Shown one piece after another: positions 1-11,153 of a stretch of DNA of 64,000 nucleotides. Both the position numbers and the translations under genes were made by a program. Source of the stretch: Oncomelania hupensis (taxonomy: Eukaryota; Mollusca; Gastropoda; Littorinimorpha; Pomatiopsidae); NCBI GenBank assembly GCA_036898135.1, contig CM072517.1, positions 68,800,604 through 68,864,603 on the forward strand, written 5' to 3'. The notes under the pieces were generated by a model that was not told the DNA's origin, searched no databases, and saw only the letters and a list, made by a program, of their open reading frames with translations. Every line of letters begins with the position of its first letter. The first letter of the stretch is position 1.

Positions 1-365
1 AATAAGATTCACCATACAGATTTAAAATATAACTAAAAAATTTGTTACATCTAACAATGGTTAATTAATACAATGATCGGATAAAAAAGCTAAGACCCGC
101 CTCTCCTCACAATTGCAGAAATAAAATATTATCAAAAACATAATGTACAAACTAATGCAAAAATAATTATATAAAAATAATTAGATACTCAGATATAAAT
201 GTACAGACTATTTAGATGTCAAGCCATGGACGGCACCCCACCGGCATCCGTCATCAGTCGGAGGGTTAGTCAATCAGGATAATACAGTTTGAAGAGATGG
301 GTCTTGAGTGCGTTTTTGAAGGCCTGGGTGGTCGGTATGTTGCGGATGTGTGGTGGAAGAGAATT
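1..365 (-). mobile_element. 3' end of an L2-like LINE (fragment)
   Basis: Read on the minus strand, about 262-365 encodes the last ~30 residues of a LINE ORF2 (NSLPPHIRNIP, then TQAFKNALKTHLFKLYYPD and stop). This matches the end of the ORF at 2649-4525. The following 3' UTR shares the TAAATAGTCTGTAC motif with that element. Bases 1-200 are AT-rich and probably more 3' UTR, with no other signal. Only the 3' tip survives, as expected for a 5'-truncated copy in opposite orientation to its relative. Confidence 0.75.
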
Positions 366-494
366 ACCTCTTTCCCCTCTCTACTAAACTTGGCATCGCA
401 CATTACATTACCGTTTATTTAGATGTAGCGTGTCTCCGGCAATAGCATAAGTGACAGATCAAACCTGTTTATTAATCAAGGCTCGGCCACATGA

Positions 495-497
495 TTA

Positions 498-553
<56 letters not shown>

Positions 554-578
554 ATAATAATAATAATAATAATAATAA

Positions 579-609
<31 letters not shown>

Positions 610-624
610 AAGAAGAAGAAGAAG

Positions 625-665
<41 letters not shown>

Positions 666-706
666 GAACAAGAACAAGAAGAACAAGAACAACAAGAAGA
701 ACAAGT
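495..706. repeat. Compound trinucleotide microsatellite
   Basis: Consecutive blocks of (TAC)n, (TAA)n, (AAG)n, (AAC)n and mixed AAG/AAC fill this stretch. Every frame across it gives homopolymeric peptides, so the overlapping open frames are not genes. About 366-494 and 707-879 show no recognisable gene. Confidence 0.95.
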
Positions 707-879
707 GCTGGACTCTAAGCTTAAGGGGTGCACAGTTCTGTCGAGTGCTCTGTCTCTCTTTCTCTCTCATAAACACACACAATCACAGTGTTTTTAAGAC
801 AATAAAGAAACAGAATAAGAAGTTGGAGAAGAAAAAGGAAGAGAATGATTATGAAGATACTATTCCCGGATTTTAAAAC

Positions 880-1048
880 TACTGACGCTCATGTCCTTGT
901 CAGGTGAGTGCCAGTTAAATACATTCGACGATTGAGGCATTAGGTGATGAGCCTAAGAATGCAAACTGGCGCCTATGACGGATTGAGTTAGATTCTGTAC
1001 CGACCAGTGCCCACAGCAGCTGTTGATCTTGCACAGCTCAATATAAGA

Positions 1049-1113
<65 letters not shown>
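880..1113 (+). mobile_element. Diverged copy of tRNA-derived SINE family 1
   Basis: Two blocks match the SINE family at 62162-62569 read on its sense strand: GACGCTCATGTCCTTG followed by GGTGAGTGCC near 885-916, and a TTGAGTTAGATTCTGTACCG block near 978-1000. The copy ends in a long (AAT)n tail (about 1054-1113), the same tail type as the other copies. The tRNA-like head is absent, so the copy is 5'-truncated and old. Confidence 0.7.
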
Positions 1114-1114
<1 letters not shown>

Positions 1115-1348
1115 TTGTGTGTCAAAATTTTTTTTACATTATTACAAATATTACGTAAACGCTATAACGTCACTCGATATACAATAGTTCTGTTTAAGAC
1201 TCAAGTCATCTGTATACTGTTAATTACCAAACGTAAAAAATTTTAAAATAATAAATTATAAATATTACATCACGATGATTACTTCACTCGATTAGTATAA
1301 GAATAGTTTTACCATGGATACACATGCAGAGACTAAGGAAATACCAAA

Positions 1349-2178
1349 CTTGAACCAAATCCCTCCAGTAGTTTGGTGATGAATCGCGGTGGTGGCCTTG
1401 CTATCATTTACAGAAACAGTCTGTCCCGTCACCTTGGCTTCATTACAGACTTCGCTTTCACCCACTCGTCCTTTGAAGTTGTTCAACTTAGCCTGTCCGT
1501 TCCACAACAGAACATTCACTTCATATGCATATATCGCACCTTTCCAAGCAAGAAAAATAAATTAACTGATGCAATTTTCCACCAAGAATTTCCAGTCCTG
1601 CTTGATTACTGCAACACACTGTCAGGAACATACATAGTTTTAGGAGACATTAACTTTCACTTTGACCAACCCCAGCAACCTTCCACCGCAAAGATGATTG
1701 AACTTTTAGATCAGTTTAGTCTTTCTCAGTCAGTCACAGAACCCACCCACAGCCGTGGTCACATCATAGATTGGGTTATGCATAGGCCTCAGGATAATGT
1801 TGTTAGATCAACTTCAGTCACCCAGGAATTAACATCTGACCATTTCTGTGTCATGTGCGAACTAAGCGTCGCAGCCCCCCCCTCCTCCCCCCATGTTCAG
1901 GAAGGCTCGCAGCCTGCGCACCATGGATAGGGATGCTTTCAAGCAAGACCTTACCGCTAAAGTGACCCCAGAACTGTGCCCCACTGTGGATCAGCTGAAT
2001 ATTACACTTCAGGCGGTGCTCGATCGGCACGCTCCCGTGGCCCAGAAAAAGGTCAAGGCAACTCGCTCAGCACCCTGGTACGAGTCTATTACGGACGAGC
2101 TCTCTGAGGCGAAGAAACACCGACGCAAAGCTGAGAAAAAGTGGCTCAACTCGGGTTTAGAAGTCAGCAAGCAGATTT
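1349..2178 (+). pseudogene. LINE endonuclease (APE-type) and linker, frameshifted
   Basis: The first part (to about 1890) encodes the C-terminal two thirds of an exonuclease-endonuclease-phosphatase domain, which nicks target DNA to prime reverse transcription. Visible motifs are GGGLAIIYR, the catalytic-type block IVLGDINFH, then SRGHIIDWV and SDHFCVM, where the SDH histidine is the conserved catalytic one. The N-terminal portion is missing. In the homopolymer run at about 1877-1895 the frame shifts and continues as the linker between endonuclease and RT (RDAFKQDL, then LDRHAPV and a lysine-rich stretch). The reading frame is cut at 2178 by the inserted DNA element and resumes at 2649. Confidence 0.85.
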
Positions 2179-2642
2179 CAGGGTTCAGCCTGACACAAAA
2201 AAGCTATGGGCCATTGGGCCCCTCAGATCAAATTTCAATGGGCCATGATTTCAGCAGTAATTTACGTACATGTAAAAGATAACCTGGGGATATTATTACA
2301 GAAATTAAAACAAAATAGATTATTGTGAGTGTGCATGTGTTGTGAAGCATGTTTACCAACAAAACACTAACCAGAACAGGGATCAGTTTACTGTGCTTTT
2401 GAAGAGAATATAGCTCGTCGCTTTTCAGCACGCCACCTCTCTACAACAGCTGTGAAGTTGAAATTCTTCAGTTCACCACCTTAAAAGCACGTTTGTCACC
2501 TCCAATACAGTGCACTGTTATTGTGGTCGCGCACTGGTACCAAAAATCGAAGCGCCATTCGGCCCCTGGCAAGAATTGTAGATGGGTCATTTTTAATTTT
2601 TATGCGTCAATGGCGCAGGGCGCGCTAGTAAACTGATCCCTG
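2179..2642. mobile_element. 464-bp non-autonomous inverted-repeat DNA element (MITE-like)
   Basis: The ends are near-inverted repeats: CAGGGTTCAG on the left and CTGATCCCTG on the right (9 of 10 paired). They are flanked by AGATTT on both sides (2173-2178 and 2643-2648). Removing the element and one AGATTT restores the LINE frame exactly (KQI then FTAAKKR), which proves insertion into a pre-existing ORF. There is no coding capacity. The CAGGG terminus recalls hAT elements, but an 8-bp duplication is not seen, so I leave the superfamily open. Confidence 0.8.
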
Positions 2643-2648
2643 AGATTT

Positions 2649-4525
2649 TCACCGCTGCAAAAAAACGGGTCACTAAAATAGTCCAGACTGCCAAAACCCG
2701 GTACTTTAGCGACAGAATTAGCAGCAGTGAAACTTGTAAACAGTTGTTTGACATTTGCAATCAGCTAAGGGGTAAGAGCAATGCAACATCACTCCCATCC
2801 ACACATCCAGCATGTCAGCTCCCAGATATATTTTGTAATTATTTCACACAGAAAGTGGCTGACATAAGGGCCGCTCTTGATAGCCATGAGATCCCACTCA
2901 CTAACCCATTCTCACCTTCCCTCACCACCGCAAAGATGGAAGTTTTTCAAACAATAACAGAGCAAGAGGTCAAAAAAGTCATCTTAAGCTCAAAACCAAC
3001 ATCTTGCTCTCTCGACCCCATTCCTACCCCCATGTTGATAGAGAATCTTGACCCTCTACTCCCGACCATTACCCACATTATCAACGAGAGTCTGTCCTCT
3101 GGTGTTGTTCCGTCTGTGCTCAAAGCGGCTGTCATCAAACCCCTCCTTAAAAAGCCAAGTTTAGACAAAAATAATCTAAAGAACTATAGACCTGTTTCAA
3201 ACCTCTCCTTCCTGTCCAAAGTCATAGAAAAAATTGTTCTCAAACAACTGTTTGCCTACCTATATGATAACGCTTTACTTTGCCCCAACCAGTCTGCCTA
3301 CCGACCATTCCACAGCACTGAGACAGCCCTCCTAAAGGTAACCAATGATCTGTTGCTTGCCTTAGATAATGGCAACGTCTCCGTTCTCACCTTATTAGAC
3401 CTCTCAGCCGCCTTTGACACAGTCGACCATCACATTCTCCTTAACACTCTTCAACACTATTTTGGATTCTCTGGCTCGGTCCTGGCTTGGTTCCACTCAT
3501 ATCTTTCTGACAGATCACAAGCAGTCACTGTCGATGGCTGTTTCTCCAGCATAGCAGACTTGGTGTGCGGCGTGCCTCAGGGTTCCGTTTTAGGGCCGGT
3601 GTTATTCACTCTGTACACCAAGCCACTGCTTCTCCTGCTTAGAAAGCATGCTGTTGAGAGTCAGTCATTTGCAGACGACACACAACTGTATAAATCCACC
3701 GCCCACTCTCTCATTAATTCCACTGTTCAGACTTTGGAGAACTGCATCACAGACATTAAGTCATGGATGACACTCAACAAGCTTAAGCTTAATGACGATA
3801 AAACCGAAGCCCTCCTCATTCACAAGCACAACACCTCCTCCTCACTCCCGCCTCTCCCAACATCGCTTATAGTAGGGACAACAAACACTCAGTTCTCATC
3901 CTCAGCAAGAAATCTCGGCTACATTCTCTCCGATGACCTGTCCCTCAACAACCACATCTCCAACGTCTGTCGCTCTGCATATACGGCCATCCGCCAAATC
4001 AGCTCCTTTCGCCACTATCTTACAGTCCCGGCCACCAAAACCCTAGTCTGCGCTCTCGTCCTTTCTCGTCTTGACTATTGCAACTCTCTCCTTGTTGGCT
4101 CCCCGAAACACATCATTGACAAACTACAAAAGGTTCAAAACTCAGCAGCTAGACTAGTATTCCGAGCTAAGAAACGTGATCACATCACACCTCTACTACA
4201 TTCCCTTCACTGGCTTCCTGTGCAAGCACGCATAGAGTACAAACTCTCTATTCTCTGTCACAACTTCTTCACAGATTCTTGTCCTTCCTACCTTGCTGAT
4301 CTACTGTCTGTCTACTCCCCTTCACGCACTTTAAGATCTTCTGCTGACACTCGCACACTCAAGGTTCCCGTCACCCGCACTAAGACATACGGCCAACGTG
4401 CATTCGCCTACTCCGCACCTAAGCAGTGGAATTCCCTTCCCTCCCATATCTGCAACATACAATCAACACAAGCATTCAAAAAGGCCCTCAAAACCCACTT
4501 CTTCAAACTGCATTATTCAGATTGA
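2649..4525 (+). CDS. LINE reverse transcriptase (L2-like ORF2, C-terminal part)
   Basis: This is an RNA-dependent DNA polymerase for target-primed reverse transcription. The frame is open from the insertion junction to the TGA at 4523. Motifs in order: NYRPVSNLSFLSKVIEK (RT fingers), LLDLSAAFDTVDHH (catalytic Asp in LSAAFD), GVPQGSVLGPVLF, and the FADD box within SQSFADDTQLY, all apparently intact. The C-terminal region carries LDYCNSLL, HITPLL and LHWLPV blocks and ends with a FKKALKTHFFKLHYSD tail. There is no in-frame start here; it is the continuation of the endonuclease ORF. The translated part is open although the whole element is dead. Confidence 0.85.
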
Positions 4526-4904
4526 TTTGTATCCCGCTGCCATTCTCTCATCTCTTGTCTATGTCTGATCCGTAAGTGTATACACGGCTGTAAATATTTA
4601 TACTGTTTTCCTTCCTGGGCCTAACCGGGCATATAAATAGCTGTAAATAGGTTTTCGCTATTCTATTTTCTGTCTTTTTTGTCATTTGTGTACATAGTTG
4701 TAAATAGTATATCTTTGTCTTTTTTGTAATTTATGTACATAATTGTAAATAGTCTGTACCTTTACTGTCCCGTCTTTTGGTGTATTGTAGCAAAAGTAAT
4801 GTTTCATCGAGTGCATGTATTTATATGTTATGACTATGTAAAGCGTGGTGAGTCTGGTCATAGGCTGGAGTACCCGCTATATAAAAATCCGTTATTATTA
4901 TTAT

Positions 4905-5424
4905 AAAATAGGATTTGAAGGTAACACAACATATTACGACACCATGATTTTTTTTTTGGATTATTTTTTTTTTAATAATAACAACAAATATGCATAATAC
5001 ATGCTTTGGTTCATGCAATGGACAGGTTTTTATCAACTCTAATTAATTATAACAATAAGAAATGAACAATTTCAATTTTATCAATTTTAAGCACAATTTT
5101 ATCAAGGGAAAAAAATTAATATATAAAGGAAAAAAGTGCACAATTATAATGCTGTATTAAAAGTATTACTTTTTTTTCAGGCCTTTCAAATGGATCCCAA
5201 AAATAAATAAAAAGATAAACAAATTAAATAAAATTATTATCATTACAACTGTTATTACACCACATTACTACCATTATCATTACCACCACCACCACCGCCA
5301 CCACCATCACACCACCTCCACTACTACTATCAACACTATCTCTTACCACTATCATTACCCTATAATACTGCCATTACTATCAATATTGTTATTATTCCTA
5401 TAGAAATAATCTCTACTTTTTTTT
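4905..5424. other. AT-rich stretch without a gene
   Basis: Poly-T and poly-A rich sequence with an ACC/CCA trinucleotide-rich patch at about 5279-5320. No coding or RNA signal was recognised on either strand. Confidence 0.7.
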
Positions 5425-5935
5425 TCAAATTAAAAATTTCTTTCGATATTCGGTTTCGAGGTCAAACATAATGTTAATGTCATAAGGGGTAGCGTATCTA
5501 AATTTACTTATGACCATTTTTGTAATAATAATGACATGGTTAATAAATCTAACATCTCTCCAGTTAATCTTGTCAGGTTTGTAGCCAAAAAGGGCATCTG
5601 TCTCCGACAGCGTCACAGACTGACCAGTTTTTTCAAAAATATAATCAGAGCAATGCTTCCAAACTTTTTTTATTTTAGGACAGAGCCAAAAAAAATGTTC
5701 TATGTAGTCTATATCATTACAAAACGAGCACATCGTTGAATGGTTTATGCCCATTTTATTCAGTAGAATGTTAGTTGGGTAAATATTGTGTAGAATTTTC
5801 CAGTGAAGGAGTCTGAGTCTTTCTTCTTTTGTGCTTTTAATTAAAACTGACCAGTCGTCACCATGATTGTCGTTAAACGATTTGCATACATTTAAAAAAA
5901 ATCTGGTAGGGTTAACTATTTTCTAACTTAATACC
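5425..5935 (-). pseudogene. C-terminal end of an L1/Tx1-like LINE ORF2
   Basis: The minus strand encodes the carboxyl end of a LINE polyprotein: LLHWKILHNIYPTN, then NKMGIN and the zinc-knuckle-like CSFCND...EHFFWLCPKI block (C-x2-C...H...C), as in the zf-RVT domain after the RT of L1/Tx1-type elements. It ends in a stop near 5425. The longer minus-strand copy at 25425-28019 lacks exactly this part. The 5' side stops near 5935, so only the tail survives. Confidence 0.75.
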
Positions 5936-5984
5936 AAATTTCAAATAAATCCGCCCTTTTGTTTAATAGAAAATGGCGCCAAAT

Positions 5985-6835
5985 AAAGAAACTATCCTAT
6001 CCTATCCCGTAACTCGAAAGTTGTTGGGGCACCATCGATGATCGTTTAACCAGCATACTCCATCTTCCTCTGTCATCAGCATTCCTCATGGCTTCGTTCC
6101 GTGTCAAATCAGTCTATTTTCGAATGTTGTCTTTCCTCCTCTTTTTCTGTCTCCCTCTTCTTCTGCCTCCTTGCACCGTGCCTTGCAGGATGGTCTTTGC
6201 AAAGACCTGATGCACTGCTGACGTACGTGACCATACCAATGGAGTTTCCGTTTATTCACCACTCTAAGCATGTCATAGTATTGTCCAATGGCTTGTTTGA
6301 TGGGCTGTCAGACTTCGTTGTTGGTGATGTGATGGGTATAGTAAATGCCCAGAAGTCTTCCGTAGCACATCATCTCCATGCTCTGTATTCTTCGTTGTAG
6401 ATCTGCTGTGAGAGGAAGATGGAGATGACAAGTGAGCGCAGCAGCCTTACCTTGGAATGTAGACCGATGGTCCTGTCTTTCCAAATGGAATTTAAACTTG
6501 GCAGGGCCGCAAATGTTTGACTTCCCCTTCTTCAGTGATTGCATCTCAACTTCTTCTCGGAGAATTTGGAGGATTTCTTCCTCTTCTCTGTTCTGGGGAC
6601 ATGCTAGAACTAATGGGTCTGCGTTTGGTTTGTGGCTTTAGAGGTCAGAGCAGTACTCTGTCCATCTGTCCAAGACTTCTTGCATTGTTCTTCTGTAAGG
6701 CATATGCCAGACTTGCTTTGGATCGTGGAGACCTTGGGCTGTTTAACACTTGTCAATCTCTTCACAGTCTGGTAGTGAAAAGGAATGGATACTATACGCG
6801 CCTTATTCCGAAATCGGACTCAAATCTCGGCGATC
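5985..6835 (-). pseudogene. RTE-like LINE, internally deleted
   Basis: The minus strand reads the region before the RT (IQSKSGICLTEEQ, then EEEILQILREEVE and QSLKKGKSNICG). It then jumps, without the RT catalytic core, to the C-terminal region (LTADLQRRIQSMEMMC, HWYGHV). The end resembles RTE ORF ends (MLVKRSSMVPQ...SYGIG stop) and is followed within bases by an (ATAGG)-type tail at 5988-6002. This ORF-abutting short tail is common in RTE-type elements. The FADD box is missing, and frame shifts and stops are present. A second fragment of the family lies at 20045-20275. Confidence 0.75.
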
Positions 6836-6974
6836 TGTAACCAACATACACGCTGACATGTTACATACACTCCTACATACACAAGAAACGCACATTCATC
6901 ACTCAAACATGTGGTGTACAAGACGATATCAGAAGACGGAAAGGAAATAGAATTTTATTTCGGAAATTTTAGAT

Positions 6975-7165
6975 AGGCTGCATCTAATATTATTATCGAA
7001 AGGAAGGAAGGAAACCTAAGTGCTCGGAGAAAACCCTCGGAGACCTGAAAAATCTCAGGTCTAAGTCACATAAGTTCCTCCCCAGCGGGAATCGAACCCG
7101 CGACCTTCGGCATAGCGACACCGGGCTACCTTTTGCCGTCCTACACCGGAAATACTCTAACACCA
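6975..7165 (-). mobile_element. tRNA-derived SINE, family 3
   Basis: The minus strand contains a tRNA-like head with a Pol III B box (GGTTCGATTCC) and a degenerate A-box region (AAGGTAGCCCGG), followed by a body with a GGTCTCCGAGGG segment and a GGAA-rich end. Nothing indicates a functional tRNA: the cloverleaf does not close and the body is SINE-like. Only one copy is seen here, so family status is inferred from structure. 6841-6974 holds nothing recognisable. Confidence 0.6.
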
Positions 7166-7249
7166 CCAGCCAGAATTAGTTTTGATAAATGTCTACAACA
7201 CCTCGGTATTATATCTATCTTTATGAATTTAAATTAAAGCGAGATAGTC

Positions 7250-7252
7250 GAC

Positions 7253-7318
<66 letters not shown>

Positions 7319-7350
7319 TGTTGGATGGAGGGATGGACAAACAGACAGAC

Positions 7351-7435
<85 letters not shown>
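7250..7435. repeat. (ATAG)n microsatellite
   Basis: Two long GATA/ATAG tracts are separated by a short GGATGGAGGGATGGAC interruption. Open frames here encode only Tyr-Leu-Ser-Ile repeats. Confidence 0.95.
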
Positions 7436-7436
<1 letters not shown>

Positions 7437-7521
7437 AACACACAGTATAATTTATTTTAAAAAAAAAAAGATACTAGTGCAGGCATACATAAAAACAAAT
7501 GAGCCGGAAATAACAAACAAA

Positions 7522-7560
<39 letters not shown>

Positions 7561-7784
7561 CCAATCTACAGTAACTTTCTCTTTGGAAAATATTCGAGGA
7601 CCTACTTACTTTCACCGAAGGAGACGGTTGCGGATAAAGGTGGCAAATGGTCTCGATAAATGTAGAATTTGTTTGTTGACGTTGCAGGGTAGGCTGCCTT
7701 GTTTCAGGTCGATGTGCCCGGACCCGATTGTTCGCCGAGGTGCATGCCCTTAGGCTGCCGATCAACGATAGGCCAAAAAAATAG
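7436..7784. other. Non-coding stretch with an (AAAT)n tract
   Basis: An (AAAT)n tract at about 7515-7560 lies in otherwise unremarkable sequence. No gene recognised. Confidence 0.7.
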
Positions 7785-7786
7785 GT

Positions 7787-7857
<71 letters not shown>

Positions 7858-7859
7858 TA

Positions 7860-7928
<69 letters not shown>
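7785..7928. repeat. (CT)n followed by (ATT)n
   Basis: A CT dinucleotide tract (about 7790-7857) abuts an ATT tract (about 7858-7928). The ATT tract is the antisense view of the (AAT)n tail of the adjacent minus-strand SINE. Confidence 0.95.
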
Positions 7929-8297
7929 GAGGATTTGTATAGCGTACATATTTCGCCGTACTTGGCGACTCAAGGCGCTGCCGATACAGGATCTAACTCA
8001 TGCTGCTCGATGCGCCTATTTACAGCCTTTGGGCGCATCGTAATAACGCTCCAGACAACTGAGCACAATCCTGGGCAGCCAGGGATTGGGTAGAAGGACC
8101 TAGGTGCATGCTGGGTGTGTTCTTGTCACCGGCACTCACCCGTATAGGACATGAGCGTCAGGATCTTTAAAGTCCGTTATGATGGAATGTATGCGACACA
8201 GAAGGAGTAGGAAACGGGAGTAAAGTGTCTTTCCCAAGGACACAACACAATGCCCCGGCCTGGGCTCGAACCCGGGACCTTCAGATCCGCAAGACAA
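7929..8297 (-). mobile_element. tRNA-derived SINE family 1, minus strand
   Basis: Read on the minus strand: the 3' half of a tRNA-like head with B box GGTTCGAGCCC (about 8263-8276), a ~300-bp body shared with 20930-21242 and 62162-62569 (blocks GGGAAAGACA, CATAACGGACTTTAAAG, CATGCACC), and an (AAT)n tail. The A-box part of the head is lost, so the copy is slightly 5'-truncated. Transcription of full copies would be by RNA polymerase III and mobilisation would depend on a LINE; both are family knowledge. Confidence 0.85.
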
Positions 8298-8329
8298 TTA
8301 ACAATCCCTCAGTGCAAATGATTCATGCA

Positions 8330-9390
8330 ATGTTTGTGTGTGTGTTTGTGCGTGTGTGTGCGTGTGTACATGTGTGTGAGTGCGTGCGTTTGTGTGTTCT
8401 GAAAAATCTGGTTAAAAAGTCGGCTTAAAAAAACCTTGGTCTGAGAGCCTAAATAAACTTTTGAAAACCTTTAGTTACTTTTTCTTTATTTATGAATCTA
8501 ACTTCGTAGTTCTTGTTTAGGACGTCCCTCATTCCACGCACCTCCTGATAGACATTGTTATGTTGTGCGCATTATGCATATGATTGCTATCTGATCCCTC
8601 TTCTTCCCTTTATGGGGTGTAGTGTATTAGTTTCAGACAAAATTTTCTTTATTTTCAGACTTATTTGCAAATATTTGAAAATTGTTGTCGGGAATCAGAA
8701 CAAGTCCAATGTTGGTCGGTCTGTCTTTGTTTGTTGTTCGCTATATCTCGAGGACCACTGATAGTTTGACCCAGCCTCATAGGGAACATTGCTTAGTTTA
8801 ATAGCCAGCCACCCGTGCCTTCGCATTTGCTCAACCCTGAAATAGTTAAAAGAGTGGTCAATAGTGTTTGCATTTTGCTTCTGTAAGATGAAACCGAGAC
8901 AGAACAGTCCCACAAAGTTGAAAATGTTTTTGTTAATTATGAGTGTGGGTATCTCAAAATACATTTGAATGACTTGTTATCTAGTTTTTCTTTAATGCCC
9001 AAGTGTTGCCGAATCCCTAGTGTAATGGTTCGTCCACCTAAACATTTCTTCCCTTATGGGATTTTTATCACACGAGACGTTTAGAAGAATGTGGCTTTAT
9101 ACTGGATATAATCAACATCAACATGCATGTAAAACTGAAACTACGCGTTTGACCTTGGTACTGTGGAAACTTTCCCAAGCTGAGCGAGGCGCATGTCATA
9201 GTCCATGACAAAGGCCAGTGATAGGTCGATTTGTTGCATGTTGGTATTCTAGCTATGGCGTCCATAATTGAGCCTATCGCACATTCCACGAATGAAAAGT
9301 GTGAATTGTACTACAGTATTTTAATGTTTTTATCCTGCACCTTCAGCCAAAGGTTTGTAAATCTAACATTAGAAATGCTTATAATAATAA
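8330..9390. other. Intergenic stretch, no gene recognised
   Basis: Starts with a GT-rich low-complexity tract (about 8330-8395). The remainder shows only short frames with no motifs, splice-supported exons or repeat matches inside the window. Confidence 0.6.
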
Positions 9391-9512
<122 letters not shown>

Positions 9513-9937
9513 AAAAGCTCCATAAATGTATTATTTGAATGAAAATTCAAAAGTCACAGCATTGCCGCATTAAAATTAAATAAATAATTGCGTTTTTCAT
9601 TACTATCACAAATTTATTTATTTTGCGGATCTGCAGTAATGAAAATATGAATAATGACGAAAGTATCTAACTAAGGAATTTTATTGGCAATTTTCGTTAC
9701 TTCTTTAACTATATCCTTCTTTCTTTATGTGTGTGTTAACCATTTATATCCACCGACAAATTGTGCAACTCGACGAAATGAAACATTACGTAGGACTAAG
9801 AATGTTTTCAATGGATGGTCTCAAATTCCTCCAAAAACTGGGCGTGCAAGTTTTATTACTTATTTATATCGACGTAATTCGTAGCACTAACAACCATCCA
9901 CGCCACACCCCTATTAGGTATTATGCAATGCCGGTAA

Positions 9938-9948
9938 GCGCATGCGCA
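9938..9948. promoter_or_regulatory. NRF-1-like palindromic site upstream of a possible first exon
   Basis: GCGCATGCGCA matches the NRF-1 core GCGCATGCGC, a motif enriched in CpG-type animal promoters. It stands in a short GC- and CpG-richer island (about 9935-10080) within AT-rich DNA, just upstream of a consensus splice donor. No TATA box is evident. Function is inferred from motif and position only. Confidence 0.4.
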
Positions 9949-9949
9949 A

Positions 9950-10081
9950 TTTACCCAAAACTACAAGCGCAGCCTTAAGTCAGTGTCCGGGTAAGACTGG
10001 GTCAGTGCAGAAACGCGCAGCCCACTGCAACGGTTGTCGTCAGCAGTAAGTTTGTTCATCTGCGACCCCCGAATATCCAAG
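9950..10081 (+). other. Candidate noncoding first exon of a host gene
   Basis: This is CpG-containing sequence with no ORF, ending at CCAAG followed by GTAAGT (10082-10087), a perfect donor consensus. The next exon-like feature on this strand is 19105-19317, which has a good acceptor before its ATG. Together they could form a gene with a 5' UTR exon and a 9-kb first intron holding the LTR element at 11154-18765. The transcription start is unknown and the left limit is arbitrary. Confidence 0.35.
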
Positions 10082-10411
10082 GTAAGTTGTGTTTTAATTT
10101 GATCAATGCCACGATTTCCATAGTTGATTGATTTAATGACTATAATATATATAACAATCTATGTAAGTGAGAAAGTGATTGATATTCAAGAATTGTATGC
10201 ATTTAAGTATGAGTTTAGCTGGTAGTTTTTCTTTCCTTGTTAACATTGTTAAGCTTTTATTGTTCATTTTTATGGGAGCTAAAATCACTGGAAAAAATGG
10301 GGGAAATGAAAATAAAACAATATGCCTATTATTTATAATTTTTGTTCAAGACAGAAAACTCTATTCAAGACATTTGACATTTTCTTGGAGCTGAAACCTA
10401 ATGGAAATCTG

Positions 10412-10447
<36 letters not shown>

Positions 10448-11148
10448 TCTCTTGTTTTTCTCTCTCTCATAGTTGTAAAGAGATAGCATGATCACAGGAT
10501 CCCTGGGACGAGAGATAGAGGGAGGGAGAAAGAGAGAATGAGAGTTTGGTTCAGTATGAAAGAAAATCTCCTTTCGCCTGCCGTGCTGTAAATTGTATTT
10601 ACTTTTATAATTTGCATAATGCCTGGTGGGACATTTCATACCTTGTATCTGTTATTTCATTCATTTTAAGGTGTTTTGCAACGAATTGTGTTGTATTTGT
10701 AAACGTTTTGGTCATCAAACGTCGAGTGAATATTCTCTCTTCGTATGTAGTAATTGTATATATTTATGTTGTACATGTTCCATTTTATAGTCTGAGTTTA
10801 CATGTTCGCTCTGAATACCCCCACTCCACCCGTCCATTTAAAATGAACCTGTTTGCCTTTTTATGCAATGCAAAGTATAAGTCTATCCATCTAACGCAGT
10901 TGCACCAACCAAGAAGAACATCAAAAGATTAAATTATTGGATTTTTTATTTTAAATTTCCCGAGCTATTTATTGCTGTCAGGAGCTAATTGTTTTTGGCT
11001 TTGCCCATCCGTCCACCCCTACGGCTGACCCTGTTGCGCACTTCTCTCTGAAACTAACAGACAGATTTTTGTTAAAAACTTGGTATGTGGTTAGAACACA
11101 ATTATCCCTACCAGATAACAAAAATGTATACAAATTAAATGATTTGAT
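10082..11148. other. Non-coding, intron-like stretch
   Basis: AT-rich sequence with a TCTCTG/TC tract at about 10402-10453 and a GA-rich patch near 10500-10540. No protein motif or RNA gene was recognised. If the gene model above is right, this is intron. Confidence 0.5.
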
Positions 11149-11153
11149 CTCCG

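Larger units (their letters stand above)
1340..4904 (+). mobile_element. L2-like non-LTR retrotransposon, 5'-truncated, inactive
   Basis: This LINE holds an endonuclease remnant, a linker interrupted by a 464-bp DNA element (2179-2642), a reverse transcriptase ORF, a 3' UTR (4526-4890) with several TGTAAATAG-type repeats, and a short (TTA)n tail at about 4891-4904. The C-terminal signature (LDYCNSLL, then LQKVQNSAARLV and LHWLPVQARI) is typical of L2-type elements in the Jockey/CR1 group. Clade assignment is by eye. A frameshift in a C-rich run near 1877-1895 and the insertion make it non-functional. Confidence 0.85.

Noticed and set aside
451..876. Open frames rich in Thr, Asn, Lys, Leu or Val homopolymers
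   Set aside because: They are translations of a trinucleotide microsatellite in several frames and on both strands.
7090..7150. Minus-strand tRNA gene
   Set aside because: Only the B-box arm is convincing; the rest has no closed cloverleaf and continues into a SINE body.
10546..10932. 128-codon plus-strand frame
   Set aside because: Composition is that of AT-rich non-coding DNA (Tyr/Val/Phe/Ile-rich), starts in a GA tract and has no domain.
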